From positions 18,366 to 82,365 of the forward strand of contig NZ_QLVE01000010.1 of the NCBI RefSeq assembly GCF_003331145.1: a stretch of DNA of 64,000 bases, given 5' to 3'. A program made the position numbers and the translations under genes. This document shows, piece after piece, positions 28,678-38,086 of this stretch (positions within the stretch are counted from its first letter, which is position 1; each line of letters begins with the position of its first letter). The notes under the pieces are model-generated. The model saw nothing but the letters and a program-made list of their open reading frames with translations. It was not told where the DNA came from and did not search any database. Source of the stretch: Exiguobacterium sp. TNDT2. Lineage in GTDB: Bacteria > Bacillota > Bacilli > Exiguobacteriales > Exiguobacteriaceae.

Positions 28678-30759
28678 ATGCAGCAAGCACGTCATTGGAC
28701 GGTCGCGACAATCTCCGTCCTCTTTTTTCTCATTCTAGGCGCGATTCTCTATTTTACAGTGCGCCCATCCATTATTAGTGTCGAACCGCTCGGTATTGCC
28801 GAACAGGATATCCGCTCGCCCATCACGGTCGAGGACCGAACGGCGACGGAACGGTTGCAACAAGACGCCGTCAATGGCGTCGGCAGTCAATTTTCACTTC
28901 GGCGCGAGTTTGCTGATCAACAAATCGCCAAAGTCGAGCAACTGTTCGCGGCGTTTGAAGAGACGGGAGAAGAGACCGAGCTCTCGGATATTAAAAATCG
29001 ATTGAACTCGACCGAGGTGAATGGCTTTCTCGGTGACGACGAGTTGTTCCTGCTCCTTGAGGCGAGTGAGAATACGCGTCGAACAGTTGAAGACGTCACT
29101 GTGACGGCGCTTCAAGAAGTGATGGGTAACCGGATCGAGACGAGCTCACAGTCAATCTCAGAAGCGAGAGACCGGGCTGAGACGCTCGTCGACCAATCCC
29201 CGCTCTCACTCGAGTTCCGAGCTATCGCCAACAGCCTGAGTGATCAATTGATCGTCCCGAACTACGTGTTCGATTCCGAGGCAACTCGGCAAAAAGAACA
29301 GCAAGCGCTCGACGCGGTCGAGCCGGTCATCATCCAAGAAGGACAGTTGCTCGTCAATCAAGGGGAAGTTGTGACACGTGAAATTTATCGCAAGCTCGAG
29401 TTGACCGGTGCGATTGACCCGAACCGTTCGTCCGCACCACTTTTTGGAGCTTATTTACTGAGCGGACTGTTGACGACCGGGTTCCTTTTCATGCTAATCC
29501 GTTCGAAGATTCAACAGTTGTTGCTTCGTCCTAAAATCTTGATTACCGTATACGGATTGTTATTGCTGCAACTCGGTATCTTTTTCGGTGTCGGCTATAT
29601 CGGGATCGAGTTTACGACATATGCCTACGTGCTCGCACCGACAGCGTTCGTCGTCCTGTTGCTTCGCATCCTCGTAGATGAACGTGTTGCGCTTGCTTCT
29701 GCCCTCATTACAATGATTGCTGGGTCGATTGTGGCGAGCTTCGGTCAAAACACGAGCTTTATGACGGTCGTCTATTTTGCGACCGGGAGTTTCTTGGCTG
29801 TCTTCCTCGTCGAACCGAAGATTCAGCGGAAACGGTTATTCTTGTCTGGCGTCTTGCTCGGCATCATCAACATCATTATGGTGCTCGCGCTCTTGTTCCT
29901 ACGTAACACGGTAGTGACGTGGGAGATGGTCGCGTACCTGTCAGGCTTCGCGATCATGAGCGCCTTGTTGTCGATCGTGCTCACGTTCGGCTTCTTGCCG
30001 TTCCTTGAGCCGTGGTTCGGCGTTTTGTCATCGGGTCGCTTGATTGAGCTGATGAGCCCGACGCATCCGTTGTTGCGAAAATTGTTAATGGAGGCTCCGG
30101 GGACGTATCATCACAGCATGATGGTCGCCAATCTGGCTGAATCGGCGTGTGAGGCGATTGGGGCCGATGGACTGCTCGCTCGGGTCGCGAGTTATTACCA
30201 TGATCTTGGCAAGACCGAACGGCCGCTCCATTTCATCGAGAACCAACAGAGCGGAGTCAACCCCCACGACCGGCTCACGCCGGAAGAATCGGCCGACATC
30301 ATCATGGCGCACCCTTATGACGGTGCCGATCTGTTACGGCGTTACAAGTTGCCGAAAGAAATCATCGATATTGCCGAGCAACATCACGGCACGTCATTGT
30401 TGAAGTTCTTTTATGTGAAAGCGAAAGAGACTCGAGACGTCACCGAATCGCGTTTCCGTTACCCGGGACCGAAACCGCAGACGCGCGAGGCGGCGGTCGT
30501 CATGATCGTCGATTCAATTGAGGCGGCGGTAAGGTCACAGAAGCAGCCGACGCCGGAACGAATCCGTCAGCTCGTCAACGCGATCATCCGTGACAAGTTG
30601 CAAGACGGACAGTTCGAGGACTGCGAGTTGACGACGAAAGAAGTGTGGCGCATTGGTGAGAGTGCGTGTGAGACGCTGACCGGTCTGTTCCATGAACGAA
30701 TCGAATATCCTGAACTGAAGAAAGAAGGCGAATTACATGCAAATCATTTCGAACGATGA
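28678..30759 (+). CDS. pgpH: 7TM-HD domain cyclic-di-AMP phosphodiesterase PgpH
   Basis: A 693-residue membrane phosphohydrolase. One transmembrane helix at about 10-30 is followed by an extracellular 7TMR-HDED domain up to about 260. A seven-helix membrane region runs to about 455, then a cytosolic HD domain. Metal-binding motifs are HHSMMVANLAE and YYHDLGKTERP. Homologues hydrolyse c-di-AMP. AAAGGGGGGGC ribosome site. The end overlaps ybeY by 23 bases. Confidence 0.93.
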   Translation: MQQARHWTVATISVLFFLILGAILYFTVRPSIISVEPLGIAEQDIRSPITVEDRTATERLQQDAVNGVGSQFSLRREFADQQIAKVEQLFAAFEETGEETELSDIKNRLNSTEVNGFLGDDELFLLLEASENTRRTVEDVTVTALQEVMGNRIETSSQSISEARDRAETLVDQSPLSLEFRAIANSLSDQLIVPNYVFDSEATRQKEQQALDAVEPVIIQEGQLLVNQGEVVTREIYRKLELTGAIDPNRSSAPLFGAYLLSGLLTTGFLFMLIRSKIQQLLLRPKILITVYGLLLLQLGIFFGVGYIGIEFTTYAYVLAPTAFVVLLLRILVDERVALASALITMIAGSIVASFGQNTSFMTVVYFATGSFLAVFLVEPKIQRKRLFLSGVLLGIINIIMVLALLFLRNTVVTWEMVAYLSGFAIMSALLSIVLTFGFLPFLEPWFGVLSSGRLIELMSPTHPLLRKLLMEAPGTYHHSMMVANLAESACEAIGADGLLARVASYYHDLGKTERPLHFIENQQSGVNPHDRLTPEESADIIMAHPYDGADLLRRYKLPKEIIDIAEQHHGTSLLKFFYVKAKETRDVTESRFRYPGPKPQTREAAVVMIVDSIEAAVRSQKQPTPERIRQLVNAIIRDKLQDGQFEDCELTTKEVWRIGESACETLTGLFHERIEYPELKKEGELHANHFER

Positions 30760-31213
30760 GCACGGGTTGTTGACCGATGCTCAAGTCGAGCTCGTCGAAT
30801 CTATTTTGATGCACGCAGCGCTCGAAGAGGACATTGAAGAACCGAGCGAACTGTCGGTCACCTTTTTGACGAACGACGAGATTCAAGCAATCAATCGGGA
30901 ATGGCGCGGGAAAGATGCGCCGACCGATGTGATCAGTTTTGCTTTTGACGAGATGGGGGAAGAAGAGATGGATTTCATGCTCGATGAAGACGAGCCCCGT
31001 CTCCTTGGCGATTTGCTCATCTCGGTCGAGCGTTGCCGCGAACAGGCGGCCGACTATGGTCACTCATTCGAACGAGAACTAGGATTTTTGGCCATTCATG
31101 GCTTCTTACATCTCCTCGGCTATGATCACATGACGCCTGAGGAAGAAGCGGAGATGACGGCGCGCCAAGAACAAGTGCTGGCACATTTTGAGCTGAAACG
31201 AGGCGGAGTGTGA
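30737..31213 (+). CDS. ybeY: Endoribonuclease YbeY (rRNA maturation)
   Basis: A 158-residue zinc-dependent RNase that helps 16S rRNA 3' end maturation and ribosome quality control. The three-histidine motif is in IHGFLHLLGYDHM near residue 125, and LLGDLLISVERCREQA precedes it. AAGAAGG ribosome site inside the pgpH end. The dgkA gene follows with a 4-base overlap. Confidence 0.95.
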   Translation: MQIISNDEHGLLTDAQVELVESILMHAALEEDIEEPSELSVTFLTNDEIQAINREWRGKDAPTDVISFAFDEMGEEEMDFMLDEDEPRLLGDLLISVERCREQAADYGHSFERELGFLAIHGFLHLLGYDHMTPEEEAEMTARQEQVLAHFELKRGGV

Positions 31214-31560
31214 AACCGTTCTGGTTCGCCATGCACGGCATCGTGCACGCGGTGCGGACCGAACGCAACATGCTGATTCATCTCGCATCGAGCCTGCTCG
31301 TCGTCGTATTTGCCTGGTGGCTCCCAACGACGAAACTTGAGAATTTGATTCTGTTCGGTTGGGTCGTTCTCGTCATCGCGCTCGAACTGATGAACACAGC
31401 GGTCGAACGCACGGTCGACCTCGTCACAAAAGATATCGAACCGCTCGCGAAACAAGCGAAAGACGTCGCGGCCGGGTCAGTGCTCGTTGCGGCCATCGGG
31501 GCCGCAATTACGGCGCTCATCATCTTTGGGCCTTATGTAATCGACAAATTAATTTTATGA
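31210..31560 (+). CDS. dgkA: Diacylglycerol/undecaprenol kinase family protein
   Basis: A 116-residue membrane kinase of the DgkA family with three predicted helices. The family signature is in ELMNTAVERTVDLV and AKQAKDVAAGSVL. Gram-positive members phosphorylate undecaprenol for cell-wall lipid recycling. GTG start overlapping the ybeY stop, with GAGGCGGAG upstream. In Bacillus cdd lies between dgkA and era; here era follows directly. Confidence 0.93.
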   Translation: MKPFWFAMHGIVHAVRTERNMLIHLASSLLVVVFAWWLPTTKLENLILFGWVVLVIALELMNTAVERTVDLVTKDIEPLAKQAKDVAAGSVLVAAIGAAITALIIFGPYVIDKLIL

Positions 31561-31595
31561 TTGAACGGATTGGAAATTGAGAAAGCAGGTGCATT

Positions 31596-32504
31596 ATGAA
31601 TCAAGAAGATTTTAAGTCAGGATTTGTATCTATTATCGGTCGCCCGAACGTCGGGAAATCGACGTTCTTGAACCGGGTCATCGGACAAAAGATTGCCATC
31701 ATGTCAGACAAGCCGCAGACGACGCGCAACAAGGTCCAGGGTGTCTACACGGCGGATGATTCGCAAATCATCTTCATCGACACGCCAGGGATTCATAAGC
31801 CGAAACACCGGCTCGGCGATTTCATGATGAAAGTCGCGACGAACGCACTCCGTGAAGTCGACGCGATTCTCTTCATGGTCAATGTGACGGAACCGCGTGG
31901 CGCGGGAGACGAGTTCATCATCGAGAAGTTGAAAGGGCTCGATACACCGATCATTCTCGTTATGAACAAAATCGATTTAATTCATCCGGACGAGATTCCG
32001 GCCGTCATCGAGCAGTACACGAACCAGCTCGATTTCGCAGCGTACGTCCCAATCTCGGCGCTTCAAGGCAATAACGTCGAGCCGCTCCTTAAAGAAATCA
32101 AAAAGTTGCTTCCGGAAGGACCGATGTATTATCCGGCCGACCAAGTGACCGACCACCCGGAACGGTTCATCATCTCTGAATTGATCCGCGAGAAAGTGCT
32201 CCATAAGACGCGCGACGAAGTCCCGCACTCGATCGCCGTTGCCATCGAATCAATCAAGAAACGGGAAAACTCGGAAATGATCGATGTCGAGGCCGTGATC
32301 ATGGTCGAACGTGATTCACAAAAAGGGATCGTCATCGGCAAAAAAGGTGCGATGCTCCGCGAAATCGGGACAGAAGCACGCCACGACATTGAAGCGCTCC
32401 TCGGGACAAAAGTGTATTTGAACCTATGGGTGAAAGTACAAAAAGATTGGCGTAACAAGATGGGTCAACTCCGCGACCTCGGTTTCCGCGACGACGAGTA
32501 TTAA
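31596..32504 (+). CDS. era: GTPase Era
   Basis: A 302-residue GTPase that binds 16S rRNA and helps assemble the 30S subunit. G motifs are [22 protein letters not shown] and NKIDLI. The C-terminal KH RNA-binding domain has [28 protein letters not shown] ribosome site. It is followed by recO after 2 bases. Confidence 0.97.
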   Translation: MNQEDFKSGFVSIIGRPNVGKSTFLNRVIGQKIAIMSDKPQTTRNKVQGVYTADDSQIIFIDTPGIHKPKHRLGDFMMKVATNALREVDAILFMVNVTEPRGAGDEFIIEKLKGLDTPIILVMNKIDLIHPDEIPAVIEQYTNQLDFAAYVPISALQGNNVEPLLKEIKKLLPEGPMYYPADQVTDHPERFIISELIREKVLHKTRDEVPHSIAVAIESIKKRENSEMIDVEAVIMVERDSQKGIVIGKKGAMLREIGTEARHDIEALLGTKVYLNLWVKVQKDWRNKMGQLRDLGFRDDEY

Positions 32505-32506
32505 TT

Positions 32507-33256
32507 ATGTTGCAAAAGGTCACGGGAATCGTCATTCGGACGGTCAATTACGGGGAGTCGAACAAAGTCGTCACGCTGTTCACCGAAGAACTCGGGAAAG
32601 TCGCCGTCATGGCGCGCGGAGCGAAAAAGCCAGGCAGTCGCTTGCATGCGTCGAGCCAACCTTTCGTCGAGGCGGTGTATATTTTCCCAGCGAGCCGTGG
32701 CCTCGGGCAACTGAAGTCGTCGGATGTGATCACGTCCTATCCGGAAATCCGGAAAGACGTCGAGCGGATGGCGTACGCCATGTATTGGCTCGAACTTGTC
32801 GACCGCACCGTCGAGGACCGGGTGCCGAACCGGCCGCTCTATCGGATTTTAAACGATGCCCTGCAGGCGCTCAATGCGGATATGGACCCGGATGTGATTA
32901 CGCACCACTTTGAACTGCGGATTTTGCACCTGCTCGGGGTCGCACCCGTTTTGACCGGATGCATCCGTTGTAACGATGTGACCGACCCGATGTATTTTTC
33001 AGTGGCGGCCGGCGGTTTTCTTTGCGCGCGTCACCAAGAAGAAGGGTCGGCCCGCATGAGCGAACGTCTAGCGAAGCTCCTCTATTTGATGAGCCGACAC
33101 GAGCTGTCCGAATTCAGTAACGTCCCGCTCACGAAAGAGACGCGGATTCTGCTCAGGCAGCTGTTCGACGCCTATATGGAGTCATACAGTGGCTTGCGGC
33201 TGAAAACGAAACGTGTCCTCGATCAAATGCAGCGCCTTTACTTGAACGATGATTGA
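32507..33256 (+). CDS. recO: DNA repair protein RecO
   Basis: A 249-residue mediator that loads RecA onto SSB-coated DNA. The N-terminal OB-fold starts VTGIVIRTVNYGESNKVVTLF. A zinc knuckle is seen in CIRCNDVTDPMYFSVAAGGFLCARH. No good ribosome site precedes the ATG, so translation is probably coupled to era. The glyQS promoter overlaps its stop codon. Confidence 0.94.
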   Translation: MLQKVTGIVIRTVNYGESNKVVTLFTEELGKVAVMARGAKKPGSRLHASSQPFVEAVYIFPASRGLGQLKSSDVITSYPEIRKDVERMAYAMYWLELVDRTVEDRVPNRPLYRILNDALQALNADMDPDVITHHFELRILHLLGVAPVLTGCIRCNDVTDPMYFSVAAGGFLCARHQEEGSARMSERLAKLLYLMSRHELSEFSNVPLTKETRILLRQLFDAYMESYSGLRLKTKRVLDQMQRLYLNDD

Positions 33257-33281
33257 CTTTTTCGACAAGATTCGATACCAT
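33253..33281 (+). promoter_or_regulatory. SigA promoter of the T-box glyQS transcript
   Basis: TTGACT (33253-33258), 17 bases, TACCAT (33276-33281). The -35 overlaps the recO stop codon. Confidence 0.7.
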
Positions 33282-33289
33282 AATCTACG

Positions 33290-33504
33290 ATTAGACAAAT
33301 GAAATAGCGTGCGCAATGAAGGAAACGAGTAGCTTTTACGCCATGGGTACAGCGAGTTCGGGGAGGTGGGAGCCGAACGCCAGGGGGAAGTGAATGGCAA
33401 TTCCGGAGCGCCCACAATCCAAAGAGTGGCCTCACCTCGAGGCAAGTAGGGTGGAACCGCGGGTAATCCCGTCCCTATGTGCATGGCACATAGGGGCGTT
33501 TTTT
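33290..33504 (+). promoter_or_regulatory. Glycyl T-box riboswitch with terminator
   Basis: Leader RNA that reads the charging state of tRNA-Gly. The conserved T-box AGGGTGGAACCGCGGG lies at 33448-33463; its TGGA pairs with the UCCA end of uncharged tRNA-Gly. A GGC triplet at 33396-33398, in a GAATGGCAATTCC context, fits the specifier codon. Stem I features include GAAACGAGTAG near 33320. The terminator has 13-base arms at 33470-33482 and 33486-33498 with an ATG loop and six Ts. It controls glyQS. Confidence 0.93.
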
Positions 33505-33534
33505 GTCGTTTCAATACTTTTGGAGGTGTCACAT

Positions 33535-34437
33535 ATGAAGCACATGACCGTGCAAGAAATTATTTTGACGTTGCAAAATTTCTGGGCGTCGAAAGGCTGC
33601 TTGACAATGCAAGCGTATGACGTTGAGAAAGGGGCCGGTACGATGAACCCGATGACGTTCTTACGGAGTCTCGGACCCGAGCCGTGGAACGTCTGTTACA
33701 CGGAGCCATCACGTCGTCCGGCGGATGGACGGTACGGTGAAAACCCGAACCGTTTATATCAGCATCACCAATTCCAAGTCATCATGAAGCCGTCACCGAG
33801 CAACATCCAAGAGCTTTACTTAGAAAGTTTAGAGTTGATCGGGATCAACCCGCTCGAGCACGATATCCGTTTCGTCGAAGACAACTGGGAAAACCCGACG
33901 TTCGGTGCGGCCGGACTCGGCTGGGAAGTATGGTTGAACGGGATGGAGATCACCCAGTTCACGTATTTCCAACAAGTCGGTGGCATCGAGTGTGACCCGA
34001 TCGCCGTCGAGATCACATACGGTCTCGAACGTCTCGCATCGTACATCCAAGAAGTCGAGAGCGTGTTTGACCTCGTCTGGACAGACGGATTCAAGTATGG
34101 CGACATCTTCTATCAGCCAGAATTCGAACATTCAAAATATACGTTTGAACTCTCGGACGTCGATATGTTATTCACATTGTTCGATACGTACGAAAAAGAA
34201 GCGAAGCGTGCCCTTGACGAGAACCTCGTCTTCCCGGCTTACGACTATATCCTCAAATGTTCGCATACGTTCAACCTTCTCGATGCGAAAGGTGCCATCT
34301 CGGTGACAGAACGGACAGGTTTCATTCAACGCGTCCGCAACATGTCCCGTGCATGTGCCGCCAAATTTATCGAAGAGCGGGAACGTCTCGGTTTCCCACT
34401 TTTGAACCAACAGAAAGCAGGTGCCCTTGATGCGTGA
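33535..34437 (+). CDS. glyQ: Glycyl-tRNA synthetase alpha subunit
   Basis: A 300-residue catalytic subunit of the alpha2beta2 GlyRS. The strongly conserved core is visible: [56 protein letters not shown] and [10 protein letters not shown]. The ATG at 33535 stands 6 bases after GGAGGTG and matches the family start. The reading frame is open back to an ATG at 33394, but that lies inside the T-box and cannot be the real start. Overlaps glyS by 8 bases. Confidence 0.97.
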   Translation: MKHMTVQEIILTLQNFWASKGCLTMQAYDVEKGAGTMNPMTFLRSLGPEPWNVCYTEPSRRPADGRYGENPNRLYQHHQFQVIMKPSPSNIQELYLESLELIGINPLEHDIRFVEDNWENPTFGAAGLGWEVWLNGMEITQFTYFQQVGGIECDPIAVEITYGLERLASYIQEVESVFDLVWTDGFKYGDIFYQPEFEHSKYTFELSDVDMLFTLFDTYEKEAKRALDENLVFPAYDYILKCSHTFNLLDAKGAISVTERTGFIQRVRNMSRACAAKFIEERERLGFPLLNQQKAGALDA

Positions 34438-36484
34438 TCTTTTATTAGAAATCGGACTTGAAGAATTACCAGCCCAATACGTCCTCCGTTCAAAGAAACA
34501 ATTGGCGGAACGCGTAACTAACTTCTTGACGGAAGCTCGTGTCCAATTCGGTGCCATCACCGTTTATTCGACACCGCGCCGCCTCGCCGTTCTCGTCAAA
34601 GACGTGGAAGAGAACCAACAAGATTTGACGGAGACGCTTCGCGGACCAGCGAAGAAAATCGCCCAAGACGCTGAAGGAAACTGGTCGAAAGCAGCCGTTG
34701 GGTTTGCTCGTGGCCGTGGTCTCTCGGTCGACGACTTGTACTTCGCTGAAGAGAAAGGTGTCGAGTACGTGTTCGCAGACCGTCACGAGTCAGGTCAGGC
34801 GACGAGCACGCTGCTTCCGGCACTCGAAGACGTCGTCCGTGGTATGACGTTCCCAAAAAACATGAAGTGGGGCACGAGCAGCCTCCGCTACATGCGTCCG
34901 ATTCGTTGGCTCGTCGCCTTGTTCGGTGCCGAGCAAATCAATTTTGAAATCGAAGGCGTGAAGACAGGAAACGTGACACGTGGTCACCGCTTCTTGAGTA
35001 AAGGTGACGTCACCATCGCCGAGCCGTCCGCCTACGCTGAGACGCTCGAACGTGAATTCGTCGTCGCATCATATGAAGACCGTAAGGCCCGCATCGAAGG
35101 CCAAATCGCGGAGTTGGCTTCAGAACAGGGGTGGACGGTCCCGCTCGACGCGTCGTTGCTTGAAGAAGTGACGAACCTCGTCGAATGGCCGACAGCGCTG
35201 TTCGGTGAATTCGAAGCGAGCTATCTCGAGCTTCCGGAAGAAGTGTTAATCACGACGATGAAAGAGCACCAACGTTACTTCCCGGTCTACGTCGGGGACA
35301 CGCTCCAACATTACTTCGTGACGGTACGTAACGGGAATGCGGACCATCTTCAAAATGTGGCCAAAGGGAACGAGAAGGTCATCCGAGCCCGCTTGGCCGA
35401 TGCCGTCTTCTTCTATGAGGAAGACAAAAAGACGAAGATCGACGAGCAACTCGTCCGTCTCGACCGCATCGTCTTTCATGAGAAGTTAGGAACAACCGGC
35501 GATAAGGTCCGTCGCGTGGAACAACTCGCGGGAACACTGGCCACGTTGTTCAATGCCGATGCAGCCAAAGTCGCCCGGGCTGGGGCCATCCACAAGTTCG
35601 ACCTCGTCAGCCAAATGGTGTATGAGTTTACAGAACTCCAAGGGGTGATGGGCGAGAAATATGCGCTCCAACAAGGCGAGGACAAAGAAGTGGCCGCGGC
35701 GATCCGTGAGCACTATATGCCACGCTTTGCTGGTGATGCCTCGCCGGCGACGCCAACGGGTGCAGTTCTCGCACTCGCCGATAAATTGGATTCGATCGCT
35801 GCATTCTTTGGCATCGGCATGATTCCGAGCGGTTCGCAAGACCCGTTCGCACTTCGTCGTCAAGCCCAAGGGGTCGTCCAAATTCTAGCGGATTGGAAGA
35901 TTACATTGCCACTCGACCAATTACTTTCACAAGTTGTCAATTCGCAACTTCAGGCAGGACTTTATGATGCCGATAAAGAACAAGTCAAGGCACAATTAAA
36001 AGACTTCTTCATGCTTCGCCTGAAGTATCGTCTCCAAGAACGGCAAGTCCGTTATGACGTCATCGACGCCGTATTGACGACAGAGCTCGCCATCGACCGG
36101 CTCGATGCCCGAGCGGACGCGGTTCAAGCCATGCTCGCAAACGATGCGAAACTACTCATTGAGCAATTGACGCGTGTCGTCAATATCGCCAAGAAAGGTG
36201 AGGCTGGAGAGGTTGATCCGGCATTGTTCGAAAACAAAGAAGAGAACGAACTCCATGTCGCCATCGAAACGACGCTACCGGAAACGGAGCGAGCCGTCGA
36301 GGATGGGGATTATCATCAAGCGATCGCGTCATTGCGCGTATTGGAACAACCGATTAGCGCTTATTTCGAAAATACAATGGTCATGAGCGACGTTGAAGCG
36401 ATTCGCGAGAACCGTCTGCGCGAGATGAAACGACTCGCCATGACAATCGAGAGCGTCGCCGACTTTAGCGCGCTCGTACTCTGA
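34430..36484 (+). CDS. glyS: Glycyl-tRNA synthetase beta subunit
   Basis: A 684-residue tRNA-binding subunit. The N terminus [17 protein letters not shown], the motif [11 protein letters not shown], the HD-like region and the C-terminal anticodon-binding DALR-type domain (residues about 560-684) are typical. CAGGTG stands 6 bases before the ATG, within the glyQ end. It is cotranscribed with glyQ under T-box control. Confidence 0.96.
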   Translation: MRDLLLEIGLEELPAQYVLRSKKQLAERVTNFLTEARVQFGAITVYSTPRRLAVLVKDVEENQQDLTETLRGPAKKIAQDAEGNWSKAAVGFARGRGLSVDDLYFAEEKGVEYVFADRHESGQATSTLLPALEDVVRGMTFPKNMKWGTSSLRYMRPIRWLVALFGAEQINFEIEGVKTGNVTRGHRFLSKGDVTIAEPSAYAETLEREFVVASYEDRKARIEGQIAELASEQGWTVPLDASLLEEVTNLVEWPTALFGEFEASYLELPEEVLITTMKEHQRYFPVYVGDTLQHYFVTVRNGNADHLQNVAKGNEKVIRARLADAVFFYEEDKKTKIDEQLVRLDRIVFHEKLGTTGDKVRRVEQLAGTLATLFNADAAKVARAGAIHKFDLVSQMVYEFTELQGVMGEKYALQQGEDKEVAAAIREHYMPRFAGDASPATPTGAVLALADKLDSIAAFFGIGMIPSGSQDPFALRRQAQGVVQILADWKITLPLDQLLSQVVNSQLQAGLYDADKEQVKAQLKDFFMLRLKYRLQERQVRYDVIDAVLTTELAIDRLDARADAVQAMLANDAKLLIEQLTRVVNIAKKGEAGEVDPALFENKEENELHVAIETTLPETERAVEDGDYHQAIASLRVLEQPISAYFENTMVMSDVEAIRENRLREMKRLAMTIESVADFSALVL

Positions 36485-36505
36485 CCAAACTTGAGGGGGT
36501 TGGCT

Positions 36506-37135
36506 ATGCAGCTGAATGAACGCCAACAGAAGATTGTTGAAATCGTCAGGGTCAACGGACCAATCACGGGTGAGCAGATTGCGCAAGAGCTGTCGCTCAC
36601 TCGTGCCACGCTCCGCCCGGACCTGGCCATCTTGACGATGACTGGAATACTAGAAGCCCGGCCACGTGTCGGCTACACGTTCGTCGGCAAACGAAACTCA
36701 TCCCTGCTTCGGGAAAAATTGGATTCATTGATGGTTGGCGACTTCATGTCGTCCGCGAAAGTCGTCAGTGACGAGATGACGGTGTATGACGCCGTCGTGA
36801 CCTTGTTTTTAGAAGACGTCGGTTCGCTGTTCGTCGTCGGGAAAGACAACGAGCTCGTCGGTGTCTTGTCACGTAAAGACTTACTTCGAGCCGCCATCGG
36901 CAATCAAGACTTGGATCAATTGCCGGTCAACGTCATCATGACCCGCATGCCGAACATCACGGTGTGCGAGAAGAGTGAGACGTTGATTCGGGCCGGGATG
37001 AAGCTGATCGAGAAACAAATCGATGCCATGCCGGTCGTCGAAGAGAAAGACGGCAAGCTGATCGTGCTCGGTCGCATGACGAAGACGAACATGACGAAAG
37101 TATTGATCGCACTTGCCAACGATGAGTCGTTCTGA
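36506..37135 (+). CDS. ccpN: CBS-domain transcriptional repressor CcpN
   Basis: A 209-residue regulator. A winged helix-turn-helix (residues 1-60, ITGEQIAQELSLTRATLRPDLAILTMTG) is followed by two CBS domains that sense adenine nucleotides. In Bacillus CcpN represses gapB and pckA on glucose. The match to the family is strong (LEARPRVGYTFVGK, EDVGSLFVV, NVIMTRMPNITVC). GAGGGGG precedes the ATG. It lies next to yqfL as in Bacillus, where the two act together on gluconeogenesis. Confidence 0.93.
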   Translation: MQLNERQQKIVEIVRVNGPITGEQIAQELSLTRATLRPDLAILTMTGILEARPRVGYTFVGKRNSSLLREKLDSLMVGDFMSSAKVVSDEMTVYDAVVTLFLEDVGSLFVVGKDNELVGVLSRKDLLRAAIGNQDLDQLPVNVIMTRMPNITVCEKSETLIRAGMKLIEKQIDAMPVVEEKDGKLIVLGRMTKTNMTKVLIALANDESF

Positions 37136-37148
37136 GGAGGAATCTGGT

Positions 37149-37970
37149 TTGACACTGACACAAAAACAACTTGTATTTGTCGTGAGCGATTCGGTCGGGG
37201 AGACGTGTGAACTCGTCGTCCGCGCCGCGAGCATCCAGTTCCACGAGAATGCGATTGAGACGCTTAGAATTCCGTTCGTGGAAGATGAACAGACGATTCA
37301 CGACGTCGTGACACAAGCGCGTGCCCAAGGAGCGGTCATCGCCTTCACGTTGGTCAACGAAGAGCATCGGGCGTTGCTCGTCCGTCTCGGACAAGAGTAC
37401 GGTGTGAAGACGGTCGACTTGCTCGGAGATTTACTCGACGTGCTCGCCGGTCAACTCGGAGAGAGCCCGCGTGAGAAACCAGGACTCATCTATCGTCTAG
37501 ATGAAGATTACTTCCGTAAAATCGAAGCGATGGAGTTCGCGGTCAAGTACGATGACGGACGTGACCCGCGCGGTTTGAAAAAAGCGGACATCGTCCTCGT
37601 CGGCGTATCTCGCACGTCGAAGACGCCCCTTTCCCAGTATTTAGCGCTGAAACGTTACAAGGTCGCCAACGTGCCGCTCGTGCCGGAATCACGCCCGCCG
37701 GAAGAACTGTTCGATTTGCCGCCGGACAAGTGTGTCGGGTTGATCATCTCGCCGGATAAGTTGATTTCGATTCGGATGGAACGGTTGAAGTCGCTCGGAT
37801 TGAAGCCTGAGGCCGATTACGCCCAACTCGAACGCATCAATCGAGAACTCGAATATGCCCGTGGAATCTACGAACGAATCGGTTGCGAGGTCATCGACGT
37901 GACGAACAAGGCTGTCGAAGAGACGGCGGGCATCATTTTACGGATGCTCGATCAATCAAAAGACGACTGA
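37149..37970 (+). CDS. yqfL: PPDK/PEP synthase regulatory protein family (DUF299), YqfL-like
   Basis: A 273-residue member of the kinase/pyrophosphorylase family that controls pyruvate phosphate dikinase or PEP synthase by ADP-dependent phosphorylation and Pi-dependent reversal. The P-loop is in LVGVSRTSKTPLSQYLA (about 155). The N terminus FVVSDSVGETCELV is typical. GAGGAGG stands 8 bases before a TTG at 37149, which I take as the start. It follows ccpN by 13 bases. The target enzyme is not in the window. Confidence 0.9.
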   Translation: MTLTQKQLVFVVSDSVGETCELVVRAASIQFHENAIETLRIPFVEDEQTIHDVVTQARAQGAVIAFTLVNEEHRALLVRLGQEYGVKTVDLLGDLLDVLAGQLGESPREKPGLIYRLDEDYFRKIEAMEFAVKYDDGRDPRGLKKADIVLVGVSRTSKTPLSQYLALKRYKVANVPLVPESRPPEELFDLPPDKCVGLIISPDKLISIRMERLKSLGLKPEADYAQLERINRELEYARGIYERIGCEVIDVTNKAVEETAGIILRMLDQSKDD

Positions 37971-38003
37971 GTACTCGGATTAGTAATCGCCTGGCGTTAA
38001 CGG

Positions 38004-38009
38004 TATAAT
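38004..38009 (+). promoter_or_regulatory. -10 element of the dnaG-sigA promoter
   Basis: TATAAT at 38004-38009, just after yqfL and 78 bases before dnaG. The -35 region (about TTAGTA) is weak. This may be one of several promoters for the dnaG-sigA operon. Confidence 0.5.
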
Positions 38010-38028
38010 AGAGTACTGACATTACAGT

Positions 38029-38057
38029 GAAACGGAACGTGGTGAGCGTTCCGTTTC
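38029..38057 (+). repeat. Leader hairpin upstream of dnaG
   Basis: Perfect 11-base inverted repeat GAAACGGAACG/CGTTCCGTTTC around a 7-base loop, 16 bases before the dnaG ribosome site. It lacks a T run, so it is not a standard terminator. It may affect dnaG translation or RNA stability. Confidence 0.6.
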
Positions 38058-38086
38058 GTTGCGAGTTTGGATAGGGAGTGGTCGAG

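Noticed and set aside
33394..33534. N-terminal extension of glyQ from an ATG at 33394
   Set aside because: The segment is the T-box riboswitch, and GGAGGTG plus family alignment fix the start at 33535.
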